From Roseibium aggregatum (GTDB taxonomy: Bacteria; Pseudomonadota; Alphaproteobacteria; Rhizobiales; Stappiaceae), in NCBI RefSeq assembly GCF_017309185.1, contig NZ_JAEKJZ010000001.1, positions 1,798,001 to 1,862,000 on the forward strand: a stretch of 64,000 nt of DNA, read 5' to 3'. Positions 55,403-64,000 of the stretch are shown here, piece after piece; within the stretch, counting starts at the first letter, position 1, and every line of letters begins with the position of its first letter. A model generated the notes under the pieces. That model ran no database searches. It was not told where the DNA came from and saw only the letters and a program-made list of their open reading frames with translations. The position numbers and the translations under genes were made by a program.

Positions 55403-56230
55403 TCAGCGCTTCAGATGGCGGGTCAGACGCATCTCGAGACGGTCCCACACCCTGCGCAGCGTTTCCACCATCATGAGGTAGATCACCGCAGCCCAGATAT
55501 AGGCCTGAAAGTCATAGGTGCGCGAATAAGCGCGGCGAGTTTCACCCATGAGATCGAACACGGTAACGATTGAAGCGATCGCAGAGCCCTTGATCATCAG
55601 AATGATCTCGTTGCCGTAGGGCCTGAGGGCAACCATCAGGGCCTGAGGCAGGATGACCTTGAAAAAGGTAACAGGCTGGGAAAGTCCCAGGGCGGCCGCG
55701 CCCTCCCATTGGCCTTTTGGAACGTTCAGGATGGCGCCCCGCAATATCTCGGCCTGATAGGCGGAGGTGTTCAGGGAGAAGGTGAAGATCACGCAGTACC
55801 AGGCTTCCCGGAAAAAGGTCCAAAGGCCGATTGCCTCCAGTTCCGTACGGAAGCCGCCGGCTCCGTAATAGACCAGGAATGTCTGGGCCAGCAGCGGTGT
55901 GCCGCGGAAAAAATAGACGTAGGCGTAGGCCGGAGCGGAGAGAACCTTCCAACGTGACGCGCGGGCGGCTGCAATCGGCAGGCTGAGCAGCGCGCCGATC
56001 AACAGAGAAACACTGACGATCTGCAGCGTGACGAGGAAGCCATCGACATAGTCAGGCCAGTATTTCTGGACAAACGGGCTGTTGATGTTGGTGACGAGAT
56101 AAAAGAGAAGCGAGGCCCCGGACACGATCCAGAGCGCCATCAGCACGTGACCGAGAATTCTGGCCTTGGTCCAGCGGCGCGGCAGTGGCGGCGGAGGCGG
56201 CAGCGCCGTGTCGGAAGAGACTACAGTCAT
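55403..56230 (-). CDS. Polar amino acid ABC transporter permease (HisM type)
   Basis: 275 aa. The first helix is near 27-47, then the HisMQ-type domain with FFRGTPLLAQTFLVYYG and an EAA-like loop (GAAALGLSQPVTFFKVILPQAL, abbreviated). It overlaps the second permease gene by 4 bases. With its partner it forms the membrane channel. No ATP-binding gene is in this operon. Confidence 0.9.
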   Translation of the reverse strand: MTVVSSDTALPPPPPLPRRWTKARILGHVLMALWIVSGASLLFYLVTNINSPFVQKYWPDYVDGFLVTLQIVSVSLLIGALLSLPIAAARASRWKVLSAPAYAYVYFFRGTPLLAQTFLVYYGAGGFRTELEAIGLWTFFREAWYCVIFTFSLNTSAYQAEILRGAILNVPKGQWEGAAALGLSQPVTFFKVILPQALMVALRPYGNEIILMIKGSAIASIVTVFDLMGETRRAYSRTYDFQAYIWAAVIYLMMVETLRRVWDRLEMRLTRHLKR

Positions 56231-56940
56231 CTTGCCGTATCTCCGCGTTTACTCCAACGTTCCAATCGCGCCAGGCCGGTCGAAGAGATTATGGCCAGAA
56301 TCAGGTAGATCAGGCAGGCGACGCCGAAAAAGAGGAAGGCTTCCTTGGTTACTCTGGCGGCAATTCCGGCTTCACGCATCAGATCCGCAAGCCCGATTGT
56401 CGAGACGAGTGCCGTTTCCTTCAATAGGATCAGCCACAGATTGCCCAGAGCAGGCAAAGCCAATCGGACCAATTGGGGAAGGATAATGAAGGTCATCGTC
56501 TGCTTCCGGCTCAATCCGAGAGCTTGACCGCCCTCGAATTGTCCCTGTGGAATTCCCCGAAAGGCGGACAGAAACGCTTCTGACGCATAAGAGGAAAACA
56601 CGAACGACAGCGCGAACATCCCGGCGACGAAGGAATTGACTTCGAAATAGGTTTCAATCCCGATCAGTTTCAACGCCTTTTGAAATCCGATCTGAACGCC
56701 GAAATAGACCAGAAAAAGTGTCAAAAGCTCGGGCAGACCGCGGAAGATGGTGGTGTAGATATTGGCCGCAAGCTTCAGGCTCGGTTCGGCTGACTTTTTT
56801 GCAAGCGCCAGAAGAAATCCAAGCGCTAGACCGAATGGCAGGGAGGCAAGCGCAAGTGAAACCGTCACCAGGGCGCCAATCGCGATCGTGTCGCCCCAGC
56901 CATGTTCCCCAAACGATAGCAGCGTCAAAGCTTCATTCAT
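56227..56940 (-). CDS. Polar amino acid ABC transporter permease (HisQ type)
   Basis: 237 aa. Five hydrophobic segments; FRGLPELLTLFLVYFG and EAA loop GGQALGLSRKQTMTFIILPQ are typical of the HisQ/GlnP family. It lies downstream of the substrate-binding gene, separated by a terminator-like hairpin, and overlaps the HisM-type gene. Confidence 0.9.
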   Translation of the reverse strand: MNEALTLLSFGEHGWGDTIAIGALVTVSLALASLPFGLALGFLLALAKKSAEPSLKLAANIYTTIFRGLPELLTLFLVYFGVQIGFQKALKLIGIETYFEVNSFVAGMFALSFVFSSYASEAFLSAFRGIPQGQFEGGQALGLSRKQTMTFIILPQLVRLALPALGNLWLILLKETALVSTIGLADLMREAGIAARVTKEAFLFFGVACLIYLILAIISSTGLARLERWSKRGDTAR

Positions 56941-57009
56941 AAGCTGGCGCGTCTTCCTTTTCCTCGAACAGTGTTTGCAACTGCTGTCCGGATAGAAATC
57001 TTATTTTCG

Positions 57010-57041
57010 AAAAAAGACACAGCGCGAAATCGCGCTGTGTC
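57010..57041 (-). terminator. Rho-independent terminator/attenuator after the substrate-binding protein gene
   Basis: Perfect 11-bp stem GACACAGCGCG/CGCGCTGTGTC (57016-57041) with a 4-base loop. Read on the minus strand it is followed by six T residues (57015-57010). It sits between the substrate-binding protein gene and the two permease genes, where it would let only part of the transcripts continue, giving excess binding protein. Confidence 0.85.
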
Positions 57042-57065
57042 GCTTGGCTACCGGTTTCAGCGAGA

Positions 57066-57842
57066 TCAGCCGCCGTAAACGTCGAACGTGAAGTACTTGT
57101 CGCTGATTTCCTGGTACTTGCCGCTCGCAAGAATGGCCGCGATGGCTTTGTTCAGCATTTCCTTCAGGTCGCCGTCTTCCTTGCGGATCGCGATGCCCGC
57201 GCCTTCACCGTTGATGACCGGATCCGGGGTAAGGGTCCCGAGCAGCTTGCAGCAGGCGCCGTCATCGGTGCCGAGCCAGTCGGACAGGACAACGACGTCG
57301 TCGATGACGGCATCGATACGTCCGCTGGAAACGTCGAGCTTGTACTCGTCCGGCGTCGGATAAAGCTTCAGCTCAACGGACGGCAGCTTTTCTTCCGCAT
57401 AGTTGGAATGCGTGGTGGAGCTCTGGGCTCCAAGCGTGATGCCTTTCAGGTCCGCGTCGCTGGTGCCGGAAAGCTTGGAATCCTTCGGCACGGCGATGGC
57501 CGGCGGCGTGTTGTAGTATTTGTTGGTGAAATCGACCTGCTGCTTCCGCTCGTCGGTGATCGACATGGATGCGATCACGGCGTCGAACTTGCCGGCCTGC
57601 AGAGCGGGAATCATGCCCTCCCAGTCCTGGGTGACGAACTCGCACTCGACCTTCATTTCTTCGCAGAGCGCCTTGGCGATATCGACGTCGAATCCGACGA
57701 GTTCACCGTCTGCGGTCAGGGAGTTGAAGGGAGGGTAAGCGCCCTCGGTTCCGATGCGGACCTTGGACCAGTCTTTCGCTTCCGCGCCACCCACAACAGC
57801 CAAAACGGCCACAGCAGCCGCAGCCATACGCAAAACACGCAT
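57066..57842 (-). CDS. Amino acid ABC transporter substrate-binding protein
   Basis: 258 aa from ATG 57842 with GGGGAAC upstream. Signal peptide about 1-22 (cleavage after AEA). SBP family 3 features: VRIGTEGAYPPFNSLTADGELVGFDVDIAKAL (start of mature part), FDAVIASMSITDERK, FTNKYYNTPP and a GRIDAVIDD hinge segment, as in lysine/arginine/ornithine or histidine binders. It also has a CC pair near 195. First gene of the operon with the two permeases and the PLP enzyme. Confidence 0.92.
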   Translation of the reverse strand: MRVLRMAAAAVAVLAVVGGAEAKDWSKVRIGTEGAYPPFNSLTADGELVGFDVDIAKALCEEMKVECEFVTQDWEGMIPALQAGKFDAVIASMSITDERKQQVDFTNKYYNTPPAIAVPKDSKLSGTSDADLKGITLGAQSSTTHSNYAEEKLPSVELKLYPTPDEYKLDVSSGRIDAVIDDVVVLSDWLGTDDGACCKLLGTLTPDPVINGEGAGIAIRKEDGDLKEMLNKAIAAILASGKYQEISDKYFTFDVYGG

Positions 57843-58431
57843 ATTATTTGTTCCCCTAATATCTGTTCGTGGCACAGGCGGGTTCCTCCCGCCCGTTCGC
57901 CCGATGTTTCTATTCCATACACTTCAGATCAAATTTCAACCATGCCTGGGAAAAAAACGCAGCGTCGAAACACAATATCGTCAATTTCAACTTCGTCGCC
58001 GAAGGAAAAGGGAATGGTTGAGTGCTCCGGGAGCCTTATGTGGTTGGTTCATTTCCGCGCAGGATGCGCTCGACGATGCGGAAAGGACACCGCGTCTGGG
58101 GCGGCAGCCTCTGCTTCTTCGCCATGATTCTGGAGAATAAGACCAAAGGAGGAGCGGCCCGTGCAGACGTGTGACTTCCGGTGTTGCCTGAAGAGGAGGT
58201 TCCGGGAAGCGCATTGCAGGCTCTCGAACTGACAAGTGCCGGACTCCGGGGACGCGCCTGTGAAAATCGCAAACAAAAAGCAAGACCTGCGCCGAGTGTC
58301 CGCATCGAAATCCTTGATCGAACCCATGATTTTAATGAATTTGAACCGCCGCCCTTGTCGGAATAGGTAGAAATTTACCGAAAGACAGGGAAGGGCCGGC
58401 CGGCCGTAACCTTGGTCCGGGGTCGTCAAAC
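57843..58431. other. Intergenic stretch, nothing recognised
   Basis: About 590 bases between the divergent substrate-binding and GST genes. Open frames on both strands are overlapping and without recognisable motifs. It should hold two promoters; an unmapped small RNA cannot be excluded. Confidence 0.35.
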
Positions 58432-59088
58432 ATGGGTGGCGTGATGGATTTTGAACTTTTTATCGGCAACAAGAACTACTCTTCCTGGTCTTTCCGGCCA
58501 TGGATCGCCTTGCGCCAAAAAAACATACCGTTTCGGGAGAAACTGGTGCCGTTCGACTTTGAAAATGGCAACCCGGACTTCGCCGCCTTTTCGCCGAGTA
58601 TGAAAGTCCCGGTCTTGAAAGACGGCGACCTCACGGTCTGGGACAGTCTCGCGATCCTGGAATACGCGGCTGAATGCTATCCCGAAAAAGGCCTGTTGCC
58701 TGAAGATAGCGCCGCGCGGGCTCTTGCCAGGTCCGTATCCGCCGAAATGCACTCGGGTTTCGGGGCGTTGCGGGACGCTTGCCCGATGAACATGCGCCGT
58801 CCCGTGGAAACGCTCGGGGTGAGCGACGCGGTGAAGGCGGATGTCGGGAGGGTCCTGTCGATCTGGAGCGAGTGCCTGGAAAAATCCGGCGGACCTTTCC
58901 TGTTCGGCGATTTCACGATCGCGGACGCCATGTATGCCCCGGTCGTCAGCCGCATTGCGACCTACACTTTGACGGACGATCCGGTTTTCGCCCGTTATCA
59001 CGCTTCCATGACCGGAACCGAGGCCTGGCTTGCATGGGAGGCGGAGGCGCTCAAGGAAACCTGGACCGTCGCCGTCGACGAAATCTGA
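58432..59088 (+). CDS. Glutathione S-transferase family protein
   Basis: 218 aa. Thioredoxin-like N-terminal domain (FELFIGNKNYSSWSFRPWIAL; SSWSFRPW around 17-24 holds the probable Ser nucleophile; KVPVLKDGDLTVWDSLAI with the cis-Pro and glutathione-binding segment) and helical C-terminal domain with FGDFTIADAMYAPV. It belongs to the bacterial subgroup with YSSWSLRP. ATG 58444 is an alternative start. Convergent with a LysR gene. Confidence 0.9.
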   Translation: MGGVMDFELFIGNKNYSSWSFRPWIALRQKNIPFREKLVPFDFENGNPDFAAFSPSMKVPVLKDGDLTVWDSLAILEYAAECYPEKGLLPEDSAARALARSVSAEMHSGFGALRDACPMNMRRPVETLGVSDAVKADVGRVLSIWSECLEKSGGPFLFGDFTIADAMYAPVVSRIATYTLTDDPVFARYHASMTGTEAWLAWEAEALKETWTVAVDEI

Positions 59089-59101
59089 TCGGGGGCGCGG
59101 A

Positions 59102-60028
59102 TCATTCCGCGGCGGCCATGTGGCTGTTAGAGAACGTTTTCTGCTCGTCGAGAAACCCCTGTAGCCGGTCGACGAACCGGCGGACCTTGAGCGGAATAAA
59201 TCGGTTGGAGGGATAAACCGCGTAGACCGGGTGTGGCGGGTACCGCCACTCCGGAAGCACGAGTTCAAGCTCGCCCGACCGGAGGTAAGGATCGATCAGC
59301 CAGCGGTTCGCCAGCACGATGCCCCGCCCGGCCAGAGCGGCCCGCCGCAGCATTGCGCTGTTGTTGACGATCATCGAGGGTTTTATCCGAACAGAGAGGT
59401 TTTCTCCGCCCGGGCTGATAAAGGGGACCTGCAAGCCTGTCGAAATGGTCTTGTAGAGAAGGTAGTCGTGGGTGCACAGATCCGAGGGGTGTTTCGGCCG
59501 CCCTCTTTCATCCAGATAGCGCGGGGAGGCGACCAGGCAGCGCTGCGCGGTTCCGAGTCTGCGCACGATGAGACGGTCGTCGCTGATGTCCCCCATCCGG
59601 ATCGCCACGTCCAGTCGTTCCTGAACCACGTCGGCGTAAAGGTCGGACAGGGAGATGTCGAGAACGATCCCCGGATAGTCCGTGTTGAAATCAAGCAGAA
59701 AATTCGACAGCAGGGTTTCCGAAAAGCCGCTCGGCAGACCAAGAGACAGCAGTCCGGTCATCTGGTCGTCTTCGCTGCGGATCGAGCGATCGGCTTCCTC
59801 AAGGCGCTCAAGTATGTCCTGTGCATGGACAAGGTAGCGTTGGCCGGCTTCCGTCAGGTTGAGTTGCCGCGTCGTGCGGTTGATCAAACGGTTGCCAAGC
59901 TCGTTCTCCAGGGAACGGATCTGCTGGCTGATCGCGGGTTGGGAGATACCCATGTGTTTCGCCGCCGCCGAAAAGCTGCCGAATTTCACCGATTGCACAA
60001 AACTTTTGAGCGCTACGAGTTTGTCCAT
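59102..60028 (-). CDS. LysR-family regulator
   Basis: 308 aa. Helix-turn-helix LVALKSFVQSVKFGSFSAAA and MGISQPAISQQIRSLE, then an effector domain; the pattern with RLINRTTRQLNLTEAG is the common group controlling drug or redox genes. It is divergent from the exported MBL-fold gene, with 187 bases between them, and may regulate it. Confidence 0.92.
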   Translation of the reverse strand: MDKLVALKSFVQSVKFGSFSAAAKHMGISQPAISQQIRSLENELGNRLINRTTRQLNLTEAGQRYLVHAQDILERLEEADRSIRSEDDQMTGLLSLGLPSGFSETLLSNFLLDFNTDYPGIVLDISLSDLYADVVQERLDVAIRMGDISDDRLIVRRLGTAQRCLVASPRYLDERGRPKHPSDLCTHDYLLYKTISTGLQVPFISPGGENLSVRIKPSMIVNNSAMLRRAALAGRGIVLANRWLIDPYLRSGELELVLPEWRYPPHPVYAVYPSNRFIPLKVRRFVDRLQGFLDEQKTFSNSHMAAAE

Positions 60029-60215
60029 CGGGAGGCTCCGGCAGTTTCAATGGACGCGGATTTCTCAAACCTATAAGTCTGACTTATCATTCATATAAGA
60101 TCGCCTGGGCTTTAAAAACAATCCGTATGAAACATCTCTACCTGTGTCCGGTCGCTTCTGTACGTTCCGGGCCATCCAACACCTGTTTTTCTTAGGTCAA
60201 GCCGGGAGTCCGTTC

Positions 60216-61214
60216 ATGACCATTCCATCTCTTTCCCTCTCCAGACGCAGTCTTTTGGGAGGTGTTGCCGGTGCAGGTGCACTGGCTGCCACCGCCGGAG
60301 GGCTCTCCCTCCTGTCGTCCTCCGCGCAGGCCGCAGCGCCCCTGGCCGGGGCGCCCATGGCGAGCGCGCTTCGATACAAGGTCGGCGACTTCGAAGTCAC
60401 CGCGCTGCTCGACGGGTATCTCGATATCACGCCGGAGGTTGTCGTTGGCTATGAGGAAGCGGAAGGCAAACGTCTGCGCGACAGGGCGCTGATTGAAGGA
60501 AACGCGCTGCGGATCCCCGTCAATGCCTTTTTGATCAACACGGGTGAGCGGCTGATCCTGGTGGACGCGGGAACCGCCGATGCGCTCGGTCCGACCATGG
60601 GCCGGCTTCCGTTGGCCTTCAAGGAGGCAGGCGTGTCTCCGGACCAGATCGACGCCGTGCTGATTACCCACATGCACCCGGATCATCTCTTCGGTGCCGT
60701 TGACGCGGATGGGAACCGGGTCTTTCCGAACGCGGAACTGATCCTGCCGGAAGTCGATAACGCCTTCTGGTTCGATGACGCGGCCATGAGCGGCGCCCCC
60801 GAGCAGTTCAAGCCGTTTTTCGTCGGCGCGCGCCGGGCCGCGGACGCCTACAAAGGCAGTCAGACGCTCTTTTCGGGCGACAAGGAAATCCTGCCCGGTA
60901 TCCAGGCGATGGCGCTGCCCGGTCACACGCCGGGACATACGGGCTATGTCCTCGACAGCAACGGTGAAACCCTCGTCATTGCGGCAGATGTCGTCCACAT
61001 GGCGGTCTATCAGTTCGAGAATCCGGACTGGGGGATTGGCTTTGACATCGATGCCAAAATGGCTGCGGCATCCCGCAAGCGCTTCCTTGATCAGGCCGCG
61101 ACTGAAAAACTGCTGTTTGCCGGAGCGCATATTCCGTTTCCGGGGATGGGCCGCGTTGTGAAGGAAAGCGACGGCTATCGTTTCGTGGCGGCCGGCTGGC
61201 CTTACGCCTACTGA
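60216..61214 (+). CDS. Exported metallo-beta-lactamase fold hydrolase, Tat signal
   Basis: 332 aa from ATG 60216. Twin-arginine leader LSRRSLLGG plus hydrophobic stretch ending AQA (about 38). Metal motif THMHPDH (near 150), further ligand histidines in LPGHTPGHTG and IAADVVH, and a final GAHIPFPG histidine. This quorum-quenching lactonase-like group of periplasmic MBL proteins is common; substrate unknown. Divergent from a LysR gene. Confidence 0.88.
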   Translation: MTIPSLSLSRRSLLGGVAGAGALAATAGGLSLLSSSAQAAAPLAGAPMASALRYKVGDFEVTALLDGYLDITPEVVVGYEEAEGKRLRDRALIEGNALRIPVNAFLINTGERLILVDAGTADALGPTMGRLPLAFKEAGVSPDQIDAVLITHMHPDHLFGAVDADGNRVFPNAELILPEVDNAFWFDDAAMSGAPEQFKPFFVGARRAADAYKGSQTLFSGDKEILPGIQAMALPGHTPGHTGYVLDSNGETLVIAADVVHMAVYQFENPDWGIGFDIDAKMAAASRKRFLDQAATEKLLFAGAHIPFPGMGRVVKESDGYRFVAAGWPYAY

Positions 61215-61223
61215 ACCGAAATC

Positions 61224-61260
61224 CGGGCCTGACCTTCAAATTGATTGCCGGTCGGGCCCG
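61224..61260. terminator. Bidirectional hairpin between convergent genes
   Basis: CGGGCCTGACC (61224-61234) pairs with GGTCGGGCCCG (61250-61260) with one G-T wobble. It lies in the 51-base gap between the MBL-fold gene and moeA. No T-run. Confidence 0.6.
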
Positions 61261-61265
61261 GGCGG

Positions 61266-62543
61266 TCAGCGAATGCCAAAGCCGGAAAAGGGCAGAAATT
61301 TCACCGGATCGCCTTTTTTGATCCGGGTGACTTCCTCGGGAATTTCGATCAGCCCGTCCGCCTCGCGCAGTCCCGTGATCAAGCCGGAGCCGTCGCGCAG
61401 GAATTTATGCGCGACGGTGGCGCCTTGCGCGTCGGTTCCCAGATAGCCGCGGTAGAATTCGCGCCGGTCCGGCTTTTTCTTCGGAACTTCGAAAGCCGCC
61501 GGGACCTGGAAACCTCTTGGTTCCAGGAAAGGACCGCCGGCAAGAGTGCTGAGAACGGGCCGGGCATAGAGCAGGAAGCAGACCATCGTTGCAACCGGGT
61601 TTCCCGGCAACCCCAGAAAGGCGCAGCGCCCGAGCGTGCCGAACATCATTGGCCGGCCCGGTTTGACCGCCAGTTGCCAGATCTGGCGCTTTCCAAGCTC
61701 GTCCAGAATGCGCAGGATATGGTCTTCTTCGCCCTTGCTGGCGCCGCCGGTGGTGATCACCGCATCGCACCGCGCCGCTGCGTCCTGCAACGTCGCGCCG
61801 ATCAGATCCGCGTCGTCCTTCAGGACGCCGAGGTCTTCAATTTCGACGGGAAGGGTCGCACAGAGGCCCCTGAGAAGAAAATGGTTGGAATCGTAAACGC
61901 CGCCGGACGAGATTGCCTCTCCGGGACGGCGCAGCTCGTCTCCCGTCGAGACAAGGGCAACCTTGAGCCTCCGGTAGACACAGACTTCGGCCTGGCCGGT
62001 GGAGGCAATCGCGGCCAGATCCTGCGGCCGCAGGATCTGGCCGGGAGACAGAAGCTCCGTTCCTTTCGGGACGTCTTCGCCGGCCTTGCGGCAATTGGCG
62101 CCCTTTTTCAGTCCCTGGGGCACGATCACGAAGTCCTGACCGTCCTGCTCATGCGTCTCGCAGTCTTCCTGCATGGCGACCGTGTCGGCGCCGGGCGGCA
62201 TGACCGCACCGGTGAAGATCCGCGCGGCAGCCCAGGGAGAAAGGGCCGTCGCGTCTGTCTGCCCGGCCGCGATCCGCTGCTGGAGCCGGAAAAATCCGCC
62301 CGCTTCGTCGTGATCGGAATGCCGATAGGCATAGCCGTCGACCGCGGAATTGTCGGTCAGCGGCACGTCGCGGGGCGCTATGACGGCTTCCGCCAGAATG
62401 CGTTCCAACGCCTCTTCGAGACGCAGGGTTTCGGTTCCGGCGACGGTCGATAGCCGTTCCTTCAGGATGGCAAGCGCTTCTTGGTGCCTGAGCCGGTCCT
62501 TGTCGTGCACGAAACAATCGTCCTGCAACGGTTTTCCGCTCAT
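61266..62543 (-). CDS. moeA: Molybdopterin molybdenumtransferase
   Basis: 425 aa. Conserved segments: PLTDNSAVDGYAYR, IFTGAVMPPGADTVAMQED, LRPQDLAAIASTG, VALVSTGDEL, VITTGGASKGEEDHI, GRPMMFGTLGRCAFLGLPGNPVA. Inserts molybdate into molybdopterin. It overlaps mobB by 4 bases in an operon mobA/mobB/moeA preceded by fdhD. This cofactor is needed by the formate dehydrogenase-like enzyme on the island. Confidence 0.95.
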   Translation of the reverse strand: MSGKPLQDDCFVHDKDRLRHQEALAILKERLSTVAGTETLRLEEALERILAEAVIAPRDVPLTDNSAVDGYAYRHSDHDEAGGFFRLQQRIAAGQTDATALSPWAAARIFTGAVMPPGADTVAMQEDCETHEQDGQDFVIVPQGLKKGANCRKAGEDVPKGTELLSPGQILRPQDLAAIASTGQAEVCVYRRLKVALVSTGDELRRPGEAISSGGVYDSNHFLLRGLCATLPVEIEDLGVLKDDADLIGATLQDAAARCDAVITTGGASKGEEDHILRILDELGKRQIWQLAVKPGRPMMFGTLGRCAFLGLPGNPVATMVCFLLYARPVLSTLAGGPFLEPRGFQVPAAFEVPKKKPDRREFYRGYLGTDAQGATVAHKFLRDGSGLITGLREADGLIEIPEEVTRIKKGDPVKFLPFSGFGIR

Positions 62544-63061
62544 AAGGCGCGCCCCTTCAACTTCAGGGTCTGCTGAATGAAATCCGCGAGCGCCGGAATG
62601 TCGTCCAGATGAAAGACCGGCAGCGTTTCGTCGGGGAGTTCGTGATCCGAGGCAACGGCCAGAATACCGGGATCGGCCGGAGCAAGCGCGCCGCGGTCGG
62701 CCGTCTCCAGGCGCCTGGCCTCGATTTTAAAGTGGCTTTCGCGTTTGTAGCCTTCGATCAGGATGAGGTCGCAAGGCGCAAGGCGCGCGAGGATCTCCGG
62801 GAGGGGAGGCTCGTTTTCATCCCTGAGTTCGTGCATCAGCGCCCACCGGCGGCCGGACACGAGCGCGACCTCGCACGCACCCGCTTCCCGGTGGCGGTAG
62901 CTGTCCGTTTCCGGGTGATCGATGTCGAAGTTGTGATGGGCATGCTTGACCGTCGAGACCTTGAGGCCCCGCGCCGTGAATTCGCGCACAAGGCTGGCCA
63001 TGAGCCGCGTTTTGCCGGAGTTCTTCCAGCCCGTGATTCCGAATACGGGAGTGTCTGTCAT
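62540..63061 (-). CDS. mobB: Molybdopterin-guanine dinucleotide biosynthesis adaptor protein
   Basis: 173 aa from ATG 63061; the longer open frame overlaps mobA and is discarded. P-loop GWKNSGKTRLM (near 11-21), then HAHHNFDIDHPETDS and LILIEGYKRE, all typical of MobB. It overlaps both neighbours by 4 bases. Assists MobA in attaching GMP to molybdopterin. Confidence 0.93.
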   Translation of the reverse strand: MTDTPVFGITGWKNSGKTRLMASLVREFTARGLKVSTVKHAHHNFDIDHPETDSYRHREAGACEVALVSGRRWALMHELRDENEPPLPEILARLAPCDLILIEGYKRESHFKIEARRLETADRGALAPADPGILAVASDHELPDETLPVFHLDDIPALADFIQQTLKLKGRAL

Positions 63062-63711
63062 GTCAGCGGGTGCCCGAGCGCCTTGCGGACGGTCACGAGA
63101 TCGTCCGGTCTGTTGGCATTGAAAAACGGGTCCATTCCGGTTGCCGGGTCCTTCTCGAAGGAGACTTCGATGCTGTCGTGACGGTCTACGAAAGCGAGTA
63201 CCTTGCCGCTTTGGCCTGTCTCGAGCCATGCCTTCAGGTCCTCGTAGAGAGCCACGGGCCACAACCCGAAAACAGGGTGGAGTTTGTCGGCGGAAGTGGC
63301 AAGCGCGATCACGGGATCGATCGACGGGAGCGCCGAACAGAATTTTTCGACAAGCGTGCCCGGAAAAAAGGGAGTGTCGCCGGCAACGGAAACGACATGC
63401 GTCGTTTCAGGTCTTTGGTTCCTGACAAAGGTCAGCCCGGCAAGCACGCCGGCAAGCGGGCCGGCGTAATCTCCAACCGGGTCGGCGACGACCTCCAGGC
63501 CGGTATGAGCGAATCGTGACGGATCGCCGTTGGCATTCAAAATGATCTCGGGAACCTGAGGGCCGAGCCGTTCGAGGACCATTTCCAGCATGGTTTTCCC
63601 GCCAAGGTCCATGAGGCTCTTGTCGCCGCCGCCCATGCGCCTGGACTGGCCGCCCGCCAGGACACAGCCGATCACTTGCTTGGGCGTGAGATTTCCGTCC
63701 TGCGCCATCAT
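63058..63711 (-). CDS. mobA: Molybdenum cofactor guanylyltransferase
   Basis: 217 aa. Nucleotidyltransferase signature VLAGGQSRRMGGGDKSLMDL (residues about 17-36), NANGDPSRF, VSVAGDTPFFP and a C-terminal FNANRPDDL. Makes bis-MGD for enzymes such as formate dehydrogenase. It overlaps mobB and fdhD by 4 bases. Confidence 0.94.
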   Translation of the reverse strand: MMAQDGNLTPKQVIGCVLAGGQSRRMGGGDKSLMDLGGKTMLEMVLERLGPQVPEIILNANGDPSRFAHTGLEVVADPVGDYAGPLAGVLAGLTFVRNQRPETTHVVSVAGDTPFFPGTLVEKFCSALPSIDPVIALATSADKLHPVFGLWPVALYEDLKAWLETGQSGKVLAFVDRHDSIEVSFEKDPATGMDPFFNANRPDDLVTVRKALGHPLT

Positions 63712-64000
63712 GTCTCCGGAGCGCTCCCCTTGCGCCGTGCCTTGCGGGGTTCGTCCTCCGCATGTTCCGGCGCCATATCGAACTCAATCCGCTCCGTTCC
63801 GGCAAGGGCCACGAAGCGCTTCCCTCGGGCGCGGCCGATCAGCGTCAGACCGGCCCGGCGCGCCAGATCGACGCCCCAGGCGGTGAACCCGGACCGCGAC
63901 ACCAGAATGGGGACTCCCATCATCACCGTCTTGATCACCATTTCGGACGTGAGCCGTCCCGTCGTGTAGAAGATCTTGTCGTGCGCGGGTATCTCGTTCA
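63708..64000 (-). CDS. fdhD: Formate dehydrogenase accessory sulfurtransferase, C-terminal part (5' end outside window)
   Basis: Open to the window edge; about 97 C-terminal residues are seen. HDKIFYTTGRLTSEMVIK, GVPILVSRSGFTAWGVDLARR and GLTLIGRARG are the FdhD signature. FdhD passes sulfur from IscS to the Mo/W centre of formate dehydrogenases. It heads the mobA-mobB-moeA operon. Its presence shows the host can mature enzymes of the type encoded at 16.8-21.1 kb. Confidence 0.93.
   Translation of the reverse strand, partial: NEIPAHDKIFYTTGRLTSEMVIKTVMMGVPILVSRSGFTAWGVDLARRAGLTLIGRARGKRFVALAGTERIEFDMAPEHAEDEPRKARRKGSAPET

Noticed and set aside
54102..55481. 459-codon frame opposite the PLP enzyme
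   Set aside because: Antisense shadow without motifs; it also crosses the bidirectional hairpin.

Overview
The window reads as an alphaproteobacterial chromosome (high G+C, Rhodobacterales/Hyphomicrobiales-like; a Stappiaceae-type host is a guess from gene content only). It splits into two parts at about 36.9 kb. Left of that point is a mosaic of accessory modules separated by broken insertion sequences, ending in a tyrosine integrase. Right of it is compact, uniformly GC-rich chromosome starting with dusA. The integrase next to the 5' end of dusA, the AT-rich first codons of dusA, and the phased repeats between them suggest that the left part is (or ends in) a genomic island integrated at dusA. 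The other island end is not in the window.

Accessory part, left to right. (1) A periplasmic thiol-redox operon: the end of dsbD, an Lgt-like/TlpA fusion, a DsbA-type protein and two Tat/Sec-exported L,D-transpeptidases (1-3623). (2) A degenerate IS5 copy, then rsgA, a GNAT acetyltransferase, a serine hydrolase, a DUF2087 protein and a GFA protein (3.7-9.2 kb). (3) A leftward operon for an unusual cbb3-type oxidase: CcoN with a CcoS-like N-terminus, CcoO, a tri-haem cytochrome, a TsdA-like di-haem cytochrome and a copper P-type ATPase (9.5-16.2 kb). (4) An AT-richer reduced-phosphorus module (16.8-26.3 kb): ptxB-ptxC-ptxA transporter genes in one tightly overlapping operon with a two-subunit NAD-linked molybdo/tungsto-enzyme of the formate dehydrogenase family, divergent from a LysR gene and a clear ptxD phosphite dehydrogenase. 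(5) An IS21 element inserted in an IS5 remnant (26.8-29.6 kb). (6) A sulfide/persulfide module: DUF2892, two YeeE/YedE proteins, persulfide dioxygenase, a DUF442-SQR fusion and a SulP transporter (29.7-35.3 kb). (7) The integrase.

Chromosomal part: dusA; an aspartic protease and DUF1289 protein; a lipoprotein alpha/beta hydrolase; cobS and cobT (divergent); a sensor kinase; a uracil-DNA glycosylase family protein; Lrp and TetR regulators; a dgcA-gbcA-gbcB set for glycine betaine/dimethylglycine demethylation; DUF302 and AlkD-like proteins; a 3-hydroxyisobutyrate dehydrogenase family gene; LysR genes; an amino-acid ABC transporter operon with a PLP enzyme; a GST; an exported metallo-beta-lactamase fold protein; and moeA-mobB-mobA-fdhD for molybdenum cofactor and formate dehydrogenase maturation.

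The most notable system is module 4. Phosphite import and PtxD are linked to a formate dehydrogenase-like enzyme whose conserved active-site histidine is absent. Because hypophosphite resembles formate as a hydride donor, the module could oxidise hypophosphite to phosphite (FDH-like enzyme) and phosphite to phosphate (PtxD), both with NAD+. That is inference. Modules 3 and 6 together could feed electrons from sulfide/thiosulfate to the oxidase.
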